64,000 nucleotides of DNA from an uncultured Rhodobiaceae bacterium (lineage in GTDB: Bacteria > Pseudomonadota > Alphaproteobacteria > Parvibaculales > Parvibaculaceae): positions 1-64,000 of the forward strand of contig CAJXOU010000003.1 of assembly GCA_913057645.1 (NCBI GenBank). Reading direction: 5' to 3'. The notes beneath the pieces are model-generated. The model saw only the letters and a list, made by a program, of their open reading frames with translations. It was not told the origin of the DNA and searched no databases. Below, piece after piece: positions 54,872-63,032 of this stretch. Within the stretch, counting starts at the first letter, position 1. Each line of letters starts with the position of its first letter. Position numbers and translations under genes: made by a program.

Positions 54872-55930
54872 ATGGCGAGCAAAACGACGAAGACACCCAA
54901 GTCCAAACCGGCAGCGTCGAAGTCCTCGAAGTCGAAGGCCAAAACGGTAAAGCCGGCGGCGAAGACGACGCGCGCAAAGGCAGCGACCGCCAAGACCAAG
55001 GCGACGAAGTCGGCTCCGAAGACCAAGGCCGCTGCGAAGCCGGCGGCGAAGAAGGCCAAGGCTCCGGCGAAGCCCGCAAAAACGAAGGCGGCGGCCGCAA
55101 AGCCTGCAGCCAAGGCGGCTCCGAAGCCGAAGGCCAAGGCCGCTCCGGCCAAACCCGCGGCAAAGAAGAAGGCGCCCGAAAAGAAGGTTGCGCCGAAACC
55201 TGCTTCGAAGACAGCCGGAACGAAGCCGAGCAACGCGGCCAGCAAGCTGATGGCCGCCGCGAAGAGCCGTGCCGAACAGGCGCGTACGACCACGGAAGCG
55301 AAAACCGCGAAGCAGCCTGCACCTGCAAAGGCAGCCAAGGCCGAAGCCCCGAAGGCGAAAAGCGAGCCGGCGAAGCCCGCCGCGCCGCGACCCAACTTCA
55401 AGGCGAAGGAATTCGTGGTGTACCCGGCTCACGGCGTCGGCCAGATCCTGGAGATCGAGGAACAGGAAGTGGCGGGCCACAGGCTCGAGCTTTTCGTCAT
55501 CAACTTCGACAAGGAGAAGATGACACTGCGTGTTCCCACCAACAAGGCAGGTGCGGTCGGCATGCGAAAACTGTCCGATTCCAATGTCGTGGATTCCGCC
55601 CTGGAAACGCTGCGGGGTCGCGCGCGCATCAAGCGCACCATGTGGAGCCGCCGTGCGCAGGAATATGAAGCCAAGATAAATTCCGGCGATCTCATCTCGA
55701 TCGCCGAAGTTGTCCGCGATCTCTATCGCTCGGAGCGCCAGCCGGAACAGTCCTATTCCGAACGCCAGCTCTACGAGGCTGCCCTGGATCGCATGGCTCG
55801 CGAAGTCGCCGCCGTCGAACGGATCGGCGAGGATGCGGCGATAGAGCGGGTCGAACAGGCGCTGCAGGATACCGGCAAGCGCGGAGAGAAGACCCCGAAG
55901 TCCGACGACGAGGCCAGCGAAGCAGCCTGA
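54872..55930 (+). CDS. carD: CarD-type transcription regulator with long Lys/Ala-rich tail
   Basis: The C-terminal ~175 residues form a CarD_CdnL_TRCF protein. The RNAP-interacting Tudor-like part starts with FKAKEFVVYPAHGVGQILEIEEQEVAG at residue 175, and is followed by the helical DNA-binding part. CarD/CdnL binds RNAP beta and stabilises open complexes at rRNA and other promoters. The first ~173 residues are almost entirely Lys, Ala, Pro, Ser and Thr (KPAAKKAKAPAKPAKTKAA), resembling eukaryotic histone H1 tails and bacterial Lys/Ala-rich proteins such as AlgP. Ordinary CarD proteins in this class are about 170 residues. I chose ATG 54872, which begins this tail; an internal start near residue 170 would make a normal CarD but no ATG was chosen there. 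Confidence 0.92.
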   Translation: MASKTTKTPKSKPAASKSSKSKAKTVKPAAKTTRAKAATAKTKATKSAPKTKAAAKPAAKKAKAPAKPAKTKAAAAKPAAKAAPKPKAKAAPAKPAAKKKAPEKKVAPKPASKTAGTKPSNAASKLMAAAKSRAEQARTTTEAKTAKQPAPAKAAKAEAPKAKSEPAKPAAPRPNFKAKEFVVYPAHGVGQILEIEEQEVAGHRLELFVINFDKEKMTLRVPTNKAGAVGMRKLSDSNVVDSALETLRGRARIKRTMWSRRAQEYEAKINSGDLISIAEVVRDLYRSERQPEQSYSERQLYEAALDRMAREVAAVERIGEDAAIERVEQALQDTGKRGEKTPKSDDEASEAA

Positions 55931-55956
55931 TTGCCTTGACGGAACGTCATCAACGG

Positions 55957-55984
55957 AAGCCCGGCTCTCGAGCCGGGCTTTTTT
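55957..55984 (+). terminator. Rho-independent terminator of carD
   Basis: A perfect 10-bp stem AAGCCCGGCT / AGCCGGGCTT with the loop CTCG is followed by a T run, starting 27 bp after the carD stop. It separates carD from rpoH. Confidence 0.92.
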
Positions 55985-56119
55985 GTTTCGAAACGGCACC
56001 GGCGACAGAACGGAACGTTTTTTCCCGCTCCGAGTTGAAATCAGAGGGAGACGAAGCGAACGCGATCTCGCGCCAGATGCGGAAAATCAGGCGCTTTCTC
56101 GAACAAGCGGGGTGAACAG

Positions 56120-57013
56120 ATGGCTTATATGGACACTCCAGAAACACAGCGGGCAAACCGCCGTTTCATGAAACAGGCGATGACGGTTCCCCTGCTCGAC
56201 GAGGACAGGGAATTCGAGCTCGCTCGCCGCTGGAAGGAAAACCGTGACGAGCAGGCCCTGCATGAGCTGACACAGGCCTACATGCGTCTCGTCATTTCTC
56301 TTGCGACCCGCTTCCGCAACTACGGCCTGCCCTATGGCGACCTCATGCAGGAAGGCAATGTCGGCCTCATGCAGGCGGCCGCCCGCTTCGAACCGGAACG
56401 GGGCGTCCGCTTCTCGACCTATGCAAGCTGGTGGATTCGCGCCGCGATACAGGACTACATCCTGCGCAACTGGTCGATTGTACGTACCGGCACCACCGCC
56501 GCGCACAAGTCGCTCTTCTTCAACCTTCGCAGACTGCGGGCGCTGATCGCGAACGGCACCCGGCAGAATCTGACCGAGGAAGATCGCATCTTCATCGCGA
56601 AACGGCTCGGTGTCGGAACCGTCGACGTGGCGGCAATCGACGCGCGTCTGATGGCCGGAGACCGCTCTCTCAACGCTCCCGTCGGCGACGCCTCCAACGA
56701 AAGCGCGGTGGAGTGGCAGGACCTCCTGACTTGCGAGCGCCCGCTTCCAGACGAAGAAGTGATGGAAACGCACGACAGCGCACAGAGATCACAGTGGATC
56801 GAGGATGCTCTTGAGAGCCTCAATGAGCGCGAATTGACGATCATTCGGGAGCGGCGGCTGCAGGACAATGCGGTGACCCTCGAAACGCTCGGGACTCGCC
56901 TCGGCATTTCGAAGGAACGCGTGAGGCAGATCGAACATGCCGCACTGCGGAAGCTGCGGGACGCATTGCTGGACAAGGTTCCCGACCCCGAAGAGGCGGG
57001 TCTCCTCGCCTGA
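56120..57013 (+). CDS. rpoH: RNA polymerase sigma factor RpoH family
   Basis: This 297-residue heat-shock type sigma factor of the sigma-32 group has region 2 (DLMQEGNVGLMQAAARFEPERGVRFSTYASWWIRAAIQDYILRNWSIVRTG) and the RpoH-box-like AHKSLFFNLRRLRALI. Region 4 reads TLETLGTRLGISKERVRQIEHAALRKLR. Alphaproteobacteria usually carry two RpoH paralogues. The RpoH box here deviates from the canonical QRKLFFNLR, favouring the second type (RpoH2-like), which often responds to oxidative and photo-oxidative stress. It lies next to carD, an RNAP-associated regulator. Start ATG 56120. Confidence 0.9.
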   Translation: MAYMDTPETQRANRRFMKQAMTVPLLDEDREFELARRWKENRDEQALHELTQAYMRLVISLATRFRNYGLPYGDLMQEGNVGLMQAAARFEPERGVRFSTYASWWIRAAIQDYILRNWSIVRTGTTAAHKSLFFNLRRLRALIANGTRQNLTEEDRIFIAKRLGVGTVDVAAIDARLMAGDRSLNAPVGDASNESAVEWQDLLTCERPLPDEEVMETHDSAQRSQWIEDALESLNERELTIIRERRLQDNAVTLETLGTRLGISKERVRQIEHAALRKLRDALLDKVPDPEEAGLLA

Positions 57014-57020
57014 AGAGCGC

Positions 57021-58493
57021 CTAGTCTGAAACGATCTTGAAACGCTCGCCGGCCGAAACGCGCTGGCCGGGTTCCAGCCCGTTCAGCACGCGAAACCGGT
57101 CCGCCTGAAACTCTGAGTGAACCATGCGTGATGCGAGCGTGCCGATATTGTCGCCAGCCCTTGCGGTGACGATCCGTATCCGCAAGGGTTTCACGGCGCG
57201 CGCTTCGGCTGCGGAAATCTTCCGGAAACTCAACACCATCTCGCGCATCGCCGAATCGTACTGCTGGCCCGCCTGCGGCAGCGTCCCCGTAAGGAAGCGG
57301 TATACGCGATCCTCCGAGAACTCGATGACGACAAGCCGTGCGTTGTAGTCGCCGATCTTCGTCGTGGCGGTCGCGGCTTTCATACCGTTCACGGTGAAAC
57401 GTTCAAGGCCGCCGAGCCGCACACCCTGTGCCCACTCATTCGCCAGGTACTGACCGATCTCCATGCCGGCGGCCTTCCTGCCCGCATCGAATTTTGCAAC
57501 GCTGCGTTGCGGGCCCTGGATCGCCACCGCAGACGGTGCATTCATCACCGTGAAGCCCGGAGGGGCTTCGAAGGAGAAACGGAGGACGGGGTGAATGAAC
57601 GTGCGGTCGCGGACGACGCCTTCGGAAGGATCGTCCCCATAGAGCATGCCGTCGATCGCCGAGAGATACGCGTCGCGGGAACGGGCCCGCCCGGACGGCG
57701 GCGCGCCCGTGTCCTGCGCGTGCCGTCTCGCTGCCGCAACCCGTTCAGGTGTTGCCGGATGGCTTGAAAGCCAGTTGTTCTGCGAAGCGTCATGCGCAGC
57801 ACCGGCCATCTTCGCCTCAAGCTGGTCCTGGGCGTTCATCGAGTGCAGGAAATCGGCTGCGGCATAGGGGTCGTATCCGGCATTTGCGAGATACCGGACG
57901 CCCAGCATGTCCGCTTCGTATTCCTGGTCTCGCGAATAGCTGGCGAGGAATCCCTGGCCGCCAAGCCCGACAACCTGGTTGACCGCGCTGCTGCCTACGA
58001 CCGCACCGAGAACCGCGCCCAGAACCGATGTTCCGAGGGCCGCCGTCTGCCGCTGTGCGGAGTGCCGCGCAGCAACATGGCCGATTTCGTGTCCGATGAC
58101 GCCTGCGAGTTCCGCCTCGTCGTTGACCAGGGCCATCAGCCCGCGCGTGACGTAGACATAGCCGCCGGGCAGCGCGAACGCGTTGACGACGGGGCTGTCG
58201 AGCACCGTGACGCGGTAGGGATTGCTCGGCTGGTTCGTCGCCCGGACGATGCGCGCCGTTACCCCGGCAACGTAGGCGCCGAGCTTCTCATCGTCATATG
58301 CGCCGCCATAGGCTTCGAGAATTTTCGGATGCGCTTCGGCGCCCGCCTTCGCCTCCTGTGCGGAAGACATCAGCGGTGCGATTTGCCTTTCGCCTGTCGC
58401 CGGATTGGTCGTGCAAGCGGCAAGCACCAGCCCTGCGGAGACAAGCGGCAAGGCAGAGGAGAAAAGCTTCTTCAACAACACGGAAACAGACAC
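57021..58493 (-). CDS. M48 metalloprotease lipoprotein with LysM
   Basis: A 490-residue exported protein. The N-terminal signal ends in a lipobox (LVLAAC, Cys27). The M48 peptidase domain has the zinc motif HEIGH (His135-Glu136-His139) and SRDQEYEADMLGVRYL, supplying the third ligand. The C-terminal ~60 residues form a LysM-like peptidoglycan binder (RAGDNIGTLASRMVHSEFQADRFRVLNGL). The class includes BepA-like outer-membrane quality-control proteases. The start is GTG 58493, backed by a perfect GAGGA site 5 bp upstream; the longer ORF-track version is not supported. Tail-to-tail with rpoH. Confidence 0.9.
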   Translation of the reverse strand: MSVSVLLKKLFSSALPLVSAGLVLAACTTNPATGERQIAPLMSSAQEAKAGAEAHPKILEAYGGAYDDEKLGAYVAGVTARIVRATNQPSNPYRVTVLDSPVVNAFALPGGYVYVTRGLMALVNDEAELAGVIGHEIGHVAARHSAQRQTAALGTSVLGAVLGAVVGSSAVNQVVGLGGQGFLASYSRDQEYEADMLGVRYLANAGYDPYAAADFLHSMNAQDQLEAKMAGAAHDASQNNWLSSHPATPERVAAARRHAQDTGAPPSGRARSRDAYLSAIDGMLYGDDPSEGVVRDRTFIHPVLRFSFEAPPGFTVMNAPSAVAIQGPQRSVAKFDAGRKAAGMEIGQYLANEWAQGVRLGGLERFTVNGMKAATATTKIGDYNARLVVIEFSEDRVYRFLTGTLPQAGQQYDSAMREMVLSFRKISAAEARAVKPLRIRIVTARAGDNIGTLASRMVHSEFQADRFRVLNGLEPGQRVSAGERFKIVSD

Positions 58494-58542
58494 CAGGATC
58501 CTCGATTTCGTTCCGGTACGCCCGGCTATCCGCACGGCGGAA

Positions 58543-59442
58543 CTAGTTATTCCGTTCCAGCAACTCGATCTCCTCGGGATGGGTCGCGGAAATCTCCGGT
58601 CCATTGTACCGGTCCACCCAGCCGCGCACGCGAATCCTCTGCCCCGAAAGCACAGATGCCGCCTCGTCGTCCGTGGAAAGGAGAGACGACCACGGCTCAT
58701 GCTCCAGAAAGAGCCTAGCGTTCTTGTCGTTCACTGTCACCGTGAAGTCCTCCCGGTAGTCGTCGCCGAAGTTGAGATAGATGCGCCCACGCACCAGCGC
58801 TGCGGAAGAAATCTCTCCTTCAACGAGTTCGAACCGGCCGACACGTTCGCCAAGAAGCGCTTCGTTCGAAGCGTCGCGAATGTCGTAGAAGGGGTCCTGC
58901 CAGATTTCGAGACCGGCCCTTCGCGCGCTTCGCTCCGCTTCCAGAAGTTCCGAAGCACATGCCCTGTTGTCCGGGAATGTGTAGACGCGGGCGAGTCCGG
59001 CGCGAAGCATTTCCCGCTGCAGCCACAACGCTTCCTGTCCCTGCCCCGCAAAGACATGAGCGAGGATACGGCCATGCCTGTCGATGCGGGCCCCGCCATA
59101 TTTCAAGGTAATCGTCTTGCTGGCGAGGAAAGCGGCAAGAGCCTGCCGTGCCTCCTCCGCTTTCGGCCAGGGCTCGAAGCCCGCGCGGCCAAGGGGCAGC
59201 TTCGGGGCCTGAATGCCGGTCAGACGAACTTCCCGGCCATCGTCGAGCAGAAGCGTGTCCCCGTCGATCACATCTTCGACCTGCAGACCTTCCTCTCCGG
59301 TTTCGAGATCGCATTCCGCCGCGCGCCCTGTCGCAGGAGAGAGCATCGGCAGCAAGAGCACGGAGAACCATGCCGCAATCGCCAGGCATCGCGATGGCGG
59401 CCGGCGCCGAAGCGCGGCAGCAGCCGAAGACATGCCATTCAC
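58543..59442 (-). CDS. Staphylococcal-nuclease-like exported protein
   Basis: A 299-residue protein with a signal peptide (CLAIAAWFSVLLLPMLSPATGRAAE) and an SNase domain (VIDGDTLLLDDGREVRLTGIQAPKLP and GRILAHVFAGQGQEALWLQREMLRAGLARVY). A ~110-residue C-terminal OB-like extension follows. The Arg and Asp pattern of the thermonuclease fold is partly kept, but activity cannot be confirmed. It would work in the periplasm or outside the cell. It is separated from the M48 gene by 49 bp on the same strand and from the LuxR-type regulator by 14 bp, so they probably form a small operon. Confidence 0.85.
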   Translation of the reverse strand: MNGMSSAAAALRRRPPSRCLAIAAWFSVLLLPMLSPATGRAAECDLETGEEGLQVEDVIDGDTLLLDDGREVRLTGIQAPKLPLGRAGFEPWPKAEEARQALAAFLASKTITLKYGGARIDRHGRILAHVFAGQGQEALWLQREMLRAGLARVYTFPDNRACASELLEAERSARRAGLEIWQDPFYDIRDASNEALLGERVGRFELVEGEISSAALVRGRIYLNFGDDYREDFTVTVNDKNARLFLEHEPWSSLLSTDDEAASVLSGQRIRVRGWVDRYNGPEISATHPEEIELLERNN

Positions 59443-59456
59443 TGCATACGGATCGC

Positions 59457-60107
59457 TCAGGCCGTCCCCCCGGGTCGTGAAGCTTCGGTTCTCAAGGCGA
59501 TGATCGCCGCCTCGGTGCGATTGCGCACGCCGAGCGTTTGCAGGATCGCGTTGACGTGGAGCTTGACGGTCGCAATCGAAATTCCGAGAACCCGCGCAAT
59601 CTCCTGATTGGAACGGCCTTTCCCGATCTCGGCGAGCACTTCCTTCTGGCGGGGTGTCAGCTTCTGGTGACTTGCCGCAGCAAAGGACTGGGAGGACTCC
59701 GGCAGGCCGTCCGCCTGCGCCGTCAGCAATATGTCGGGCACATACCGTCCCCCCATTTCCACGAGCCTGAGGGCGCTCTCGACGAGGTTGATGCCGATAT
59801 TTTTCGGAATGAACCCCGCAGCCCCGAGATCCATGATGTCGCGAATGAAACCGGACGACACGCGATCGCTGAAGACAACCACCCTGGCTTCCGTCGCGGA
59901 GAGAAAGTCCTCAAGCACCGCGATATCGGCAGGCGCCGCCGGACTGCCAATATCGATCAGAATCAGGTCCGAAGCACTCGGGTCGGCCCCGTTGCCGGCG
60001 CGCGGAGGGCAGACAACACGCACACTCCCGGCGGGATAGAGCCGGTTCGCGATTGACGACAGCCCCTCGCAAAAGATCGGCTGTTCGCCGGTCACGAGTA
60101 CACGCAT
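59457..60107 (-). CDS. LuxR/NarL-type response regulator
   Basis: A 216-residue two-domain protein. The N-terminal part is a receiver-like domain with candidate phosphoacceptor Asp52 in LILIDIGSP and conserved Lys102 in GFIPKN. The usual acidic pair at the N-terminus is replaced by GEQP, so phosphorylation may be altered. The C-terminal LuxR HTH has LTPRQKEVLAEIGKGRSNQEIARVLGISIATVKLHVNAILQTLGVRNRTEA. The phosphodonor is unknown and no histidine kinase is adjacent. It is the first gene of the minus-strand set that leads to the nuclease-like and M48 genes. Confidence 0.88.
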   Translation of the reverse strand: MRVLVTGEQPIFCEGLSSIANRLYPAGSVRVVCPPRAGNGADPSASDLILIDIGSPAAPADIAVLEDFLSATEARVVVFSDRVSSGFIRDIMDLGAAGFIPKNIGINLVESALRLVEMGGRYVPDILLTAQADGLPESSQSFAAASHQKLTPRQKEVLAEIGKGRSNQEIARVLGISIATVKLHVNAILQTLGVRNRTEAAIIALRTEASRPGGTA

Positions 60108-60369
60108 TTACCCCTCCCCCGCATGGACATCGCGCCGCCGGCCCCTGCAGAACCAGAGCTCCCGCGATCCGGACAGGCCCGGCTTCGGTGGATAGAATCG
60201 ATATCAACCTTTGAGCGTACAGCTAAATATTTAGGGCCATTTGCGCGCCGGGGCAAAGGCCGCCCGGGGGAACGCTGCTCTCCGGAGATTGCAGGCACGC
60301 GGCGGCTGACGTAGGTTTCGCGGCGCGGCGCGCTTTCCGGCGGGCTGCGCCATTGCCATTGCGTCTTGT

Positions 60370-60446
60370 GACCCCGTAGCTCAGCAGGATAGAGCATCAG
60401 ATTCCTAATCTGAGGGTCGCGCGTTCGAATCGCGCCGGGGTCACCA
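60370..60446 (+). tRNA. tRNA-Arg (anticodon CCT)
   Basis: A 77-nt cloverleaf is readable. The acceptor GACCCCG pairs with CGGGGTC, the D-arm follows TAGCTCAGC, and the anticodon stem TCAGA pairs with TCTGA around the loop TTCCTAA (anticodon CCT, reading AGG). The T-stem GCGCG/CGCGC carries TTCGAAT, and CCA is encoded (60444-60446). It lies between a LuxR-type regulator and a phage-type repressor gene. tRNA genes are frequent integration sites, but no duplicated 3' end was seen. Confidence 0.95.
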
Positions 60447-60770
60447 CTCACATGTTCGATGCGGCCGAAGTCCTCCTCGCGCGCACGGAGCGGGCGCCCC
60501 GGCTTGTCGCGCCCAAGCCGGAGCGAGACGCACTCACCAACCGGATGTCGCAAATGGCGCAAGGGTTGCTCCACTGGTATAACTTTGTTGGTACCTGCTA
60601 AACCCAAAATACAAAGATATCTTTGCATATGTCAACAAGAAATCTTGGCGCCGGGGCATAGCCACCGTGACCGCCCCGTTGCACAGGAAAACCCGCCGGA
60701 ATGTGCCGGAAATCCCTCGATCTGAGGATCGGTCCGTACCGGGACGGTATCCCGACGCGGGTGATTTCTC
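60447..60770. other. Leader region of the S24-family repressor gene
   Basis: The 324 bp between tRNA-Arg and the repressor GTG hold no supportable gene. An AT-rich island lies near 60570-60650 with a perfect palindrome. Two overlapping open frames on either strand have no coding character. It is probably the promoter/operator region of the repressor. Confidence 0.5.
60612..60625. promoter_or_regulatory. Perfect 14-bp palindrome CAAAGATATCTTTG
   Basis: A perfect inverted repeat lies in the AT-rich part of the leader 145 bp upstream of the repressor start. Symmetry, location and low GC favour an operator for the adjacent HTH protein, which would then repress itself. Confidence 0.55.
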
Positions 60771-61493
60771 GTGACGGTCGCGGCGCGCCTGGTCCAGATA
60801 CGCCGATTTCTTGGTCTTTCGCAGAAGGACATGGGCAAGCGAGTCGGCGTCTCGGGAACGACCTGGCAGAACTACGAGCTCGAAAACGCATCGCCAAATG
60901 CGCATGTGCTCGCGCATCTGTCGGGCGAAGGCTTCGACATGAACTGGGTGCTGACCGGCCAGGGCGACATGAGGGGCGGCACGCCGAAGCTGGAAACGAA
61001 GGAGGCGGGCTTCTCCGAACTCGGACCCCGCGAACTGGCGCGCGACGAGATCGGCGGCGCGGGCCGGCATGTGCTGGTGCCGCGGCTGACGCTCCGGACG
61101 CTCGAGGGAGAGACGGGCGGGCGGCTGACCGTCGAGGAGCGGACCATGCTCGACACGATCTCGTTCCGCCGCGACTTCATCGAACGGGACCTGAAGACCG
61201 GAACGACGACCCTCGTCGCGGTCGAAATGCCGGACGACGCGATGCAGCCGACCTTCAATGCGGGCGACATCCTTCTCGCCGACACCTCGGACCCGCAACT
61301 GCGCGGCAGCGGTGTTTACGTCTTCGCGAGCGGCGGCGCGCTGATGGTGAAGCGGCTGCAGATGAAACTCGATGGCGGCCTGACCGTTTCAAGCGACAAT
61401 GCCGAGCGCTACCCGCCCGAAGAGATTGAGCGCGACGCCCTCGACAGGGTAAAGATCGTCGGCCGCGTGATCTGGCGCGGCGGACGCCTCTGA
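60771..61493 (+). CDS. XRE-S24 phage-type repressor lacking the catalytic serine
   Basis: A 240-residue protein with an N-terminal XRE helix-turn-helix (LGLSQKDMGKRVGVSGTTWQNYE). The middle segment NWVLTGQGDM is known from many phage-like repressors. A C-terminal S24 (LexA/CI-type) domain follows at about residues 145-235. In this fold the Ser-Lys dyad is 37 residues apart. Here the Ser position reads Ala157 (MPDDAMQPTF, expected DSM) and Lys194 (MVKRLQ) is intact. Self-cleavage should therefore be impossible, making it a non-inducible repressor. Start GTG 60771. It lies beside tRNA-Arg without other phage genes. Confidence 0.85.
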   Translation: MTVAARLVQIRRFLGLSQKDMGKRVGVSGTTWQNYELENASPNAHVLAHLSGEGFDMNWVLTGQGDMRGGTPKLETKEAGFSELGPRELARDEIGGAGRHVLVPRLTLRTLEGETGGRLTVEERTMLDTISFRRDFIERDLKTGTTTLVAVEMPDDAMQPTFNAGDILLADTSDPQLRGSGVYVFASGGALMVKRLQMKLDGGLTVSSDNAERYPPEEIERDALDRVKIVGRVIWRGGRL

Positions 61494-61516
61494 CGAAACC
61501 GGAACCGCGCGCCACG

Positions 61517-62491
61517 ATGAAGAACCCGTCTCCCCTTGCCGCCGATGCGAAACGCATCCTCGTCATCAAGCATGGCGCCTTCGGCGACGTGATCCAGGCG
61601 GAAGGCGCATTGCACGACATCCGCGAGAACCACCCGGACGCCCATATCGCGGTGCTGACCATGCCCGCCTATCGCGCGCTGCTCGCACGCTGCCCGTATC
61701 TCGACGAGGTGATGGTGGACGAACGCGCGCCGCGCTGGCGCCTCGACAGGATGCTTGCGCTCAGGAAGCGGCTCCGCGACGCGAAGTTCGACATGGTCTA
61801 CGACCTGCAGAACTCGAAGCGCACCGCCTTCTACCATCGCTGGATGCTGAGCGACCGCCGCTGGTCCGGCACGGCGAAAGGATGCAGCCATCCGCACCGC
61901 GCCGAGGAGCCGAAGAAGATCCGGACACTCGACCGTCTCGCCGGGCAGCTCGAAGATGCGGGCCTCACGATACGGCACACGCGAAAGCCCGACGTCTCAT
62001 GGCTCGCGGACGATGTGACGGCGCTGCTCGAAAAGGCGCATGTGATGCGCTCCTATATCGTGCTGGTGCCGGGCTGCTCCGCGCGCCACCCGCAGAAGCG
62101 CTGGCCGCATTACGGCGCGCTCGCGGAGAAACTGATCGATGCGGGATACACCATCGTGATGGCGCCGGGCCCGGACGAGATGGAGCTTGCGCGCACGATC
62201 CCCGGCATCCGCCTGACCGACACGCATGGACTGCTCACCTGGTACGAGCTTGCGGGCGTCTTCAAGCGCGCGCTCTTCGTCGTCGGCAACGACACGGGGC
62301 CGAGCCACCTCGCCGCGCATATCGGCACGCAGGGCCTCGCCCTCTTCGGCAACTACTCGCCGGCCGAGCGCACCGGCATCATCCGCGAGAATTTCGGCGT
62401 GATCGAGGTGGAAGACCTCGCCGCCCTTCCCGTCGAGCGCGTGTTCGACGAAGTGACGCGGCGGATCGAGGCTCACTCGAATTCGGTGTAG
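61517..62491 (+). CDS. GT9 glycosyltransferase (heptosyltransferase-like)
   Basis: A 324-residue GT-B glycosyltransferase of family 9 (ADP-heptose:LPS type). The N-terminal segment RILVIKHGAFGDVIQAEGALHDIRENHPDAHI is diagnostic. The nucleotide-sugar site lies in VVGNDTGPSHLAAHIGTQGLALFGNYSPAERTGI at about residues 250-290. It should add a sugar to lipopolysaccharide core or a related envelope glycan at the cytoplasmic face. Start ATG 61517. It lies 23 bp after the repressor gene, and its 3' end overlaps the convergent DUF6165 gene by 19 bp. The exact acceptor is unknown. Confidence 0.9.
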   Translation: MKNPSPLAADAKRILVIKHGAFGDVIQAEGALHDIRENHPDAHIAVLTMPAYRALLARCPYLDEVMVDERAPRWRLDRMLALRKRLRDAKFDMVYDLQNSKRTAFYHRWMLSDRRWSGTAKGCSHPHRAEEPKKIRTLDRLAGQLEDAGLTIRHTRKPDVSWLADDVTALLEKAHVMRSYIVLVPGCSARHPQKRWPHYGALAEKLIDAGYTIVMAPGPDEMELARTIPGIRLTDTHGLLTWYELAGVFKRALFVVGNDTGPSHLAAHIGTQGLALFGNYSPAERTGIIRENFGVIEVEDLAALPVERVFDEVTRRIEAHSNSV

Positions 62492-62883
62492 GACTTTTCT
62501 TCGACGATGGCCGAACCGGTGAGGAGATTGATCTCCTTCTTGAGCGCGGCGCGCTTGTCGTTCTGCTTGTAGACGGAGCGCGCGAGCTCGACGAAGGCGG
62601 CGCCGAAATCCTTGTCCGCCTCGCACTGGCGGATGTCGTCCTCGATCACCCAGAGCGCTTCGTTGACGGATTTGAGCTCGCCTTCGAGGCGGCGCATCTC
62701 CGCGCTGTCCTCGAGGTTCGCGTTGCGCGCGTCTTCGAGTACGGCAAGTTCGTGACGGACATTGGCGAGCTTCGCCGCGTCCGACATCCGCTCCGACTTG
62801 ATGCGCAGGATGGTGATCTTGTCGATCAGTTCGCCTGGGCCGACCTCGATCATGACGGGCTTGGCGTCTTGCTTCTGTGACAT
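62473..62883 (-). CDS. DUF6165 family protein
   Basis: A 136-residue, highly charged alpha-helical protein matching DUF6165. It carries MIEVGPGELIDKITILRIKSERM, ALWVIEDDIRQCEADKDFGAAFVELARSVY and NDKRAALKKEINLLTGS. No enzymatic motif is present. The gene often neighbours GT9-type glycosyltransferases (family knowledge), which fits the convergent GT9 gene here. The start at 62883 (MSQKQDAKPV) is chosen over the 157-codon frame. Its function is unknown; a role in glycan synthesis is only suggested by context. Confidence 0.85.
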   Translation of the reverse strand: MSQKQDAKPVMIEVGPGELIDKITILRIKSERMSDAAKLANVRHELAVLEDARNANLEDSAEMRRLEGELKSVNEALWVIEDDIRQCEADKDFGAAFVELARSVYKQNDKRAALKKEINLLTGSAIVEEKSYTEFE

Positions 62884-63032
62884 GGAGGCTCCGGCGTGGC
62901 GGTTCTGAACCCGCTCCCTATAGCGCAAAGGGAGCGCCCGTGTCATCTCGCGTGCAATTCGTTAACGCCGTTTGGAAGAAACGCTTGCGCGGGCGCGGCC
63001 GCCCTCCGAAAATCGCGCCCTGACCGAAGCCG

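Noticed and set aside
60370-61493. Intact prophage or integrative element at tRNA-Arg
   Set aside because: Only one repressor-like gene is present. No integrase, structural or lysis gene and no duplicated tRNA 3' end were found; downstream genes are ordinary envelope genes.
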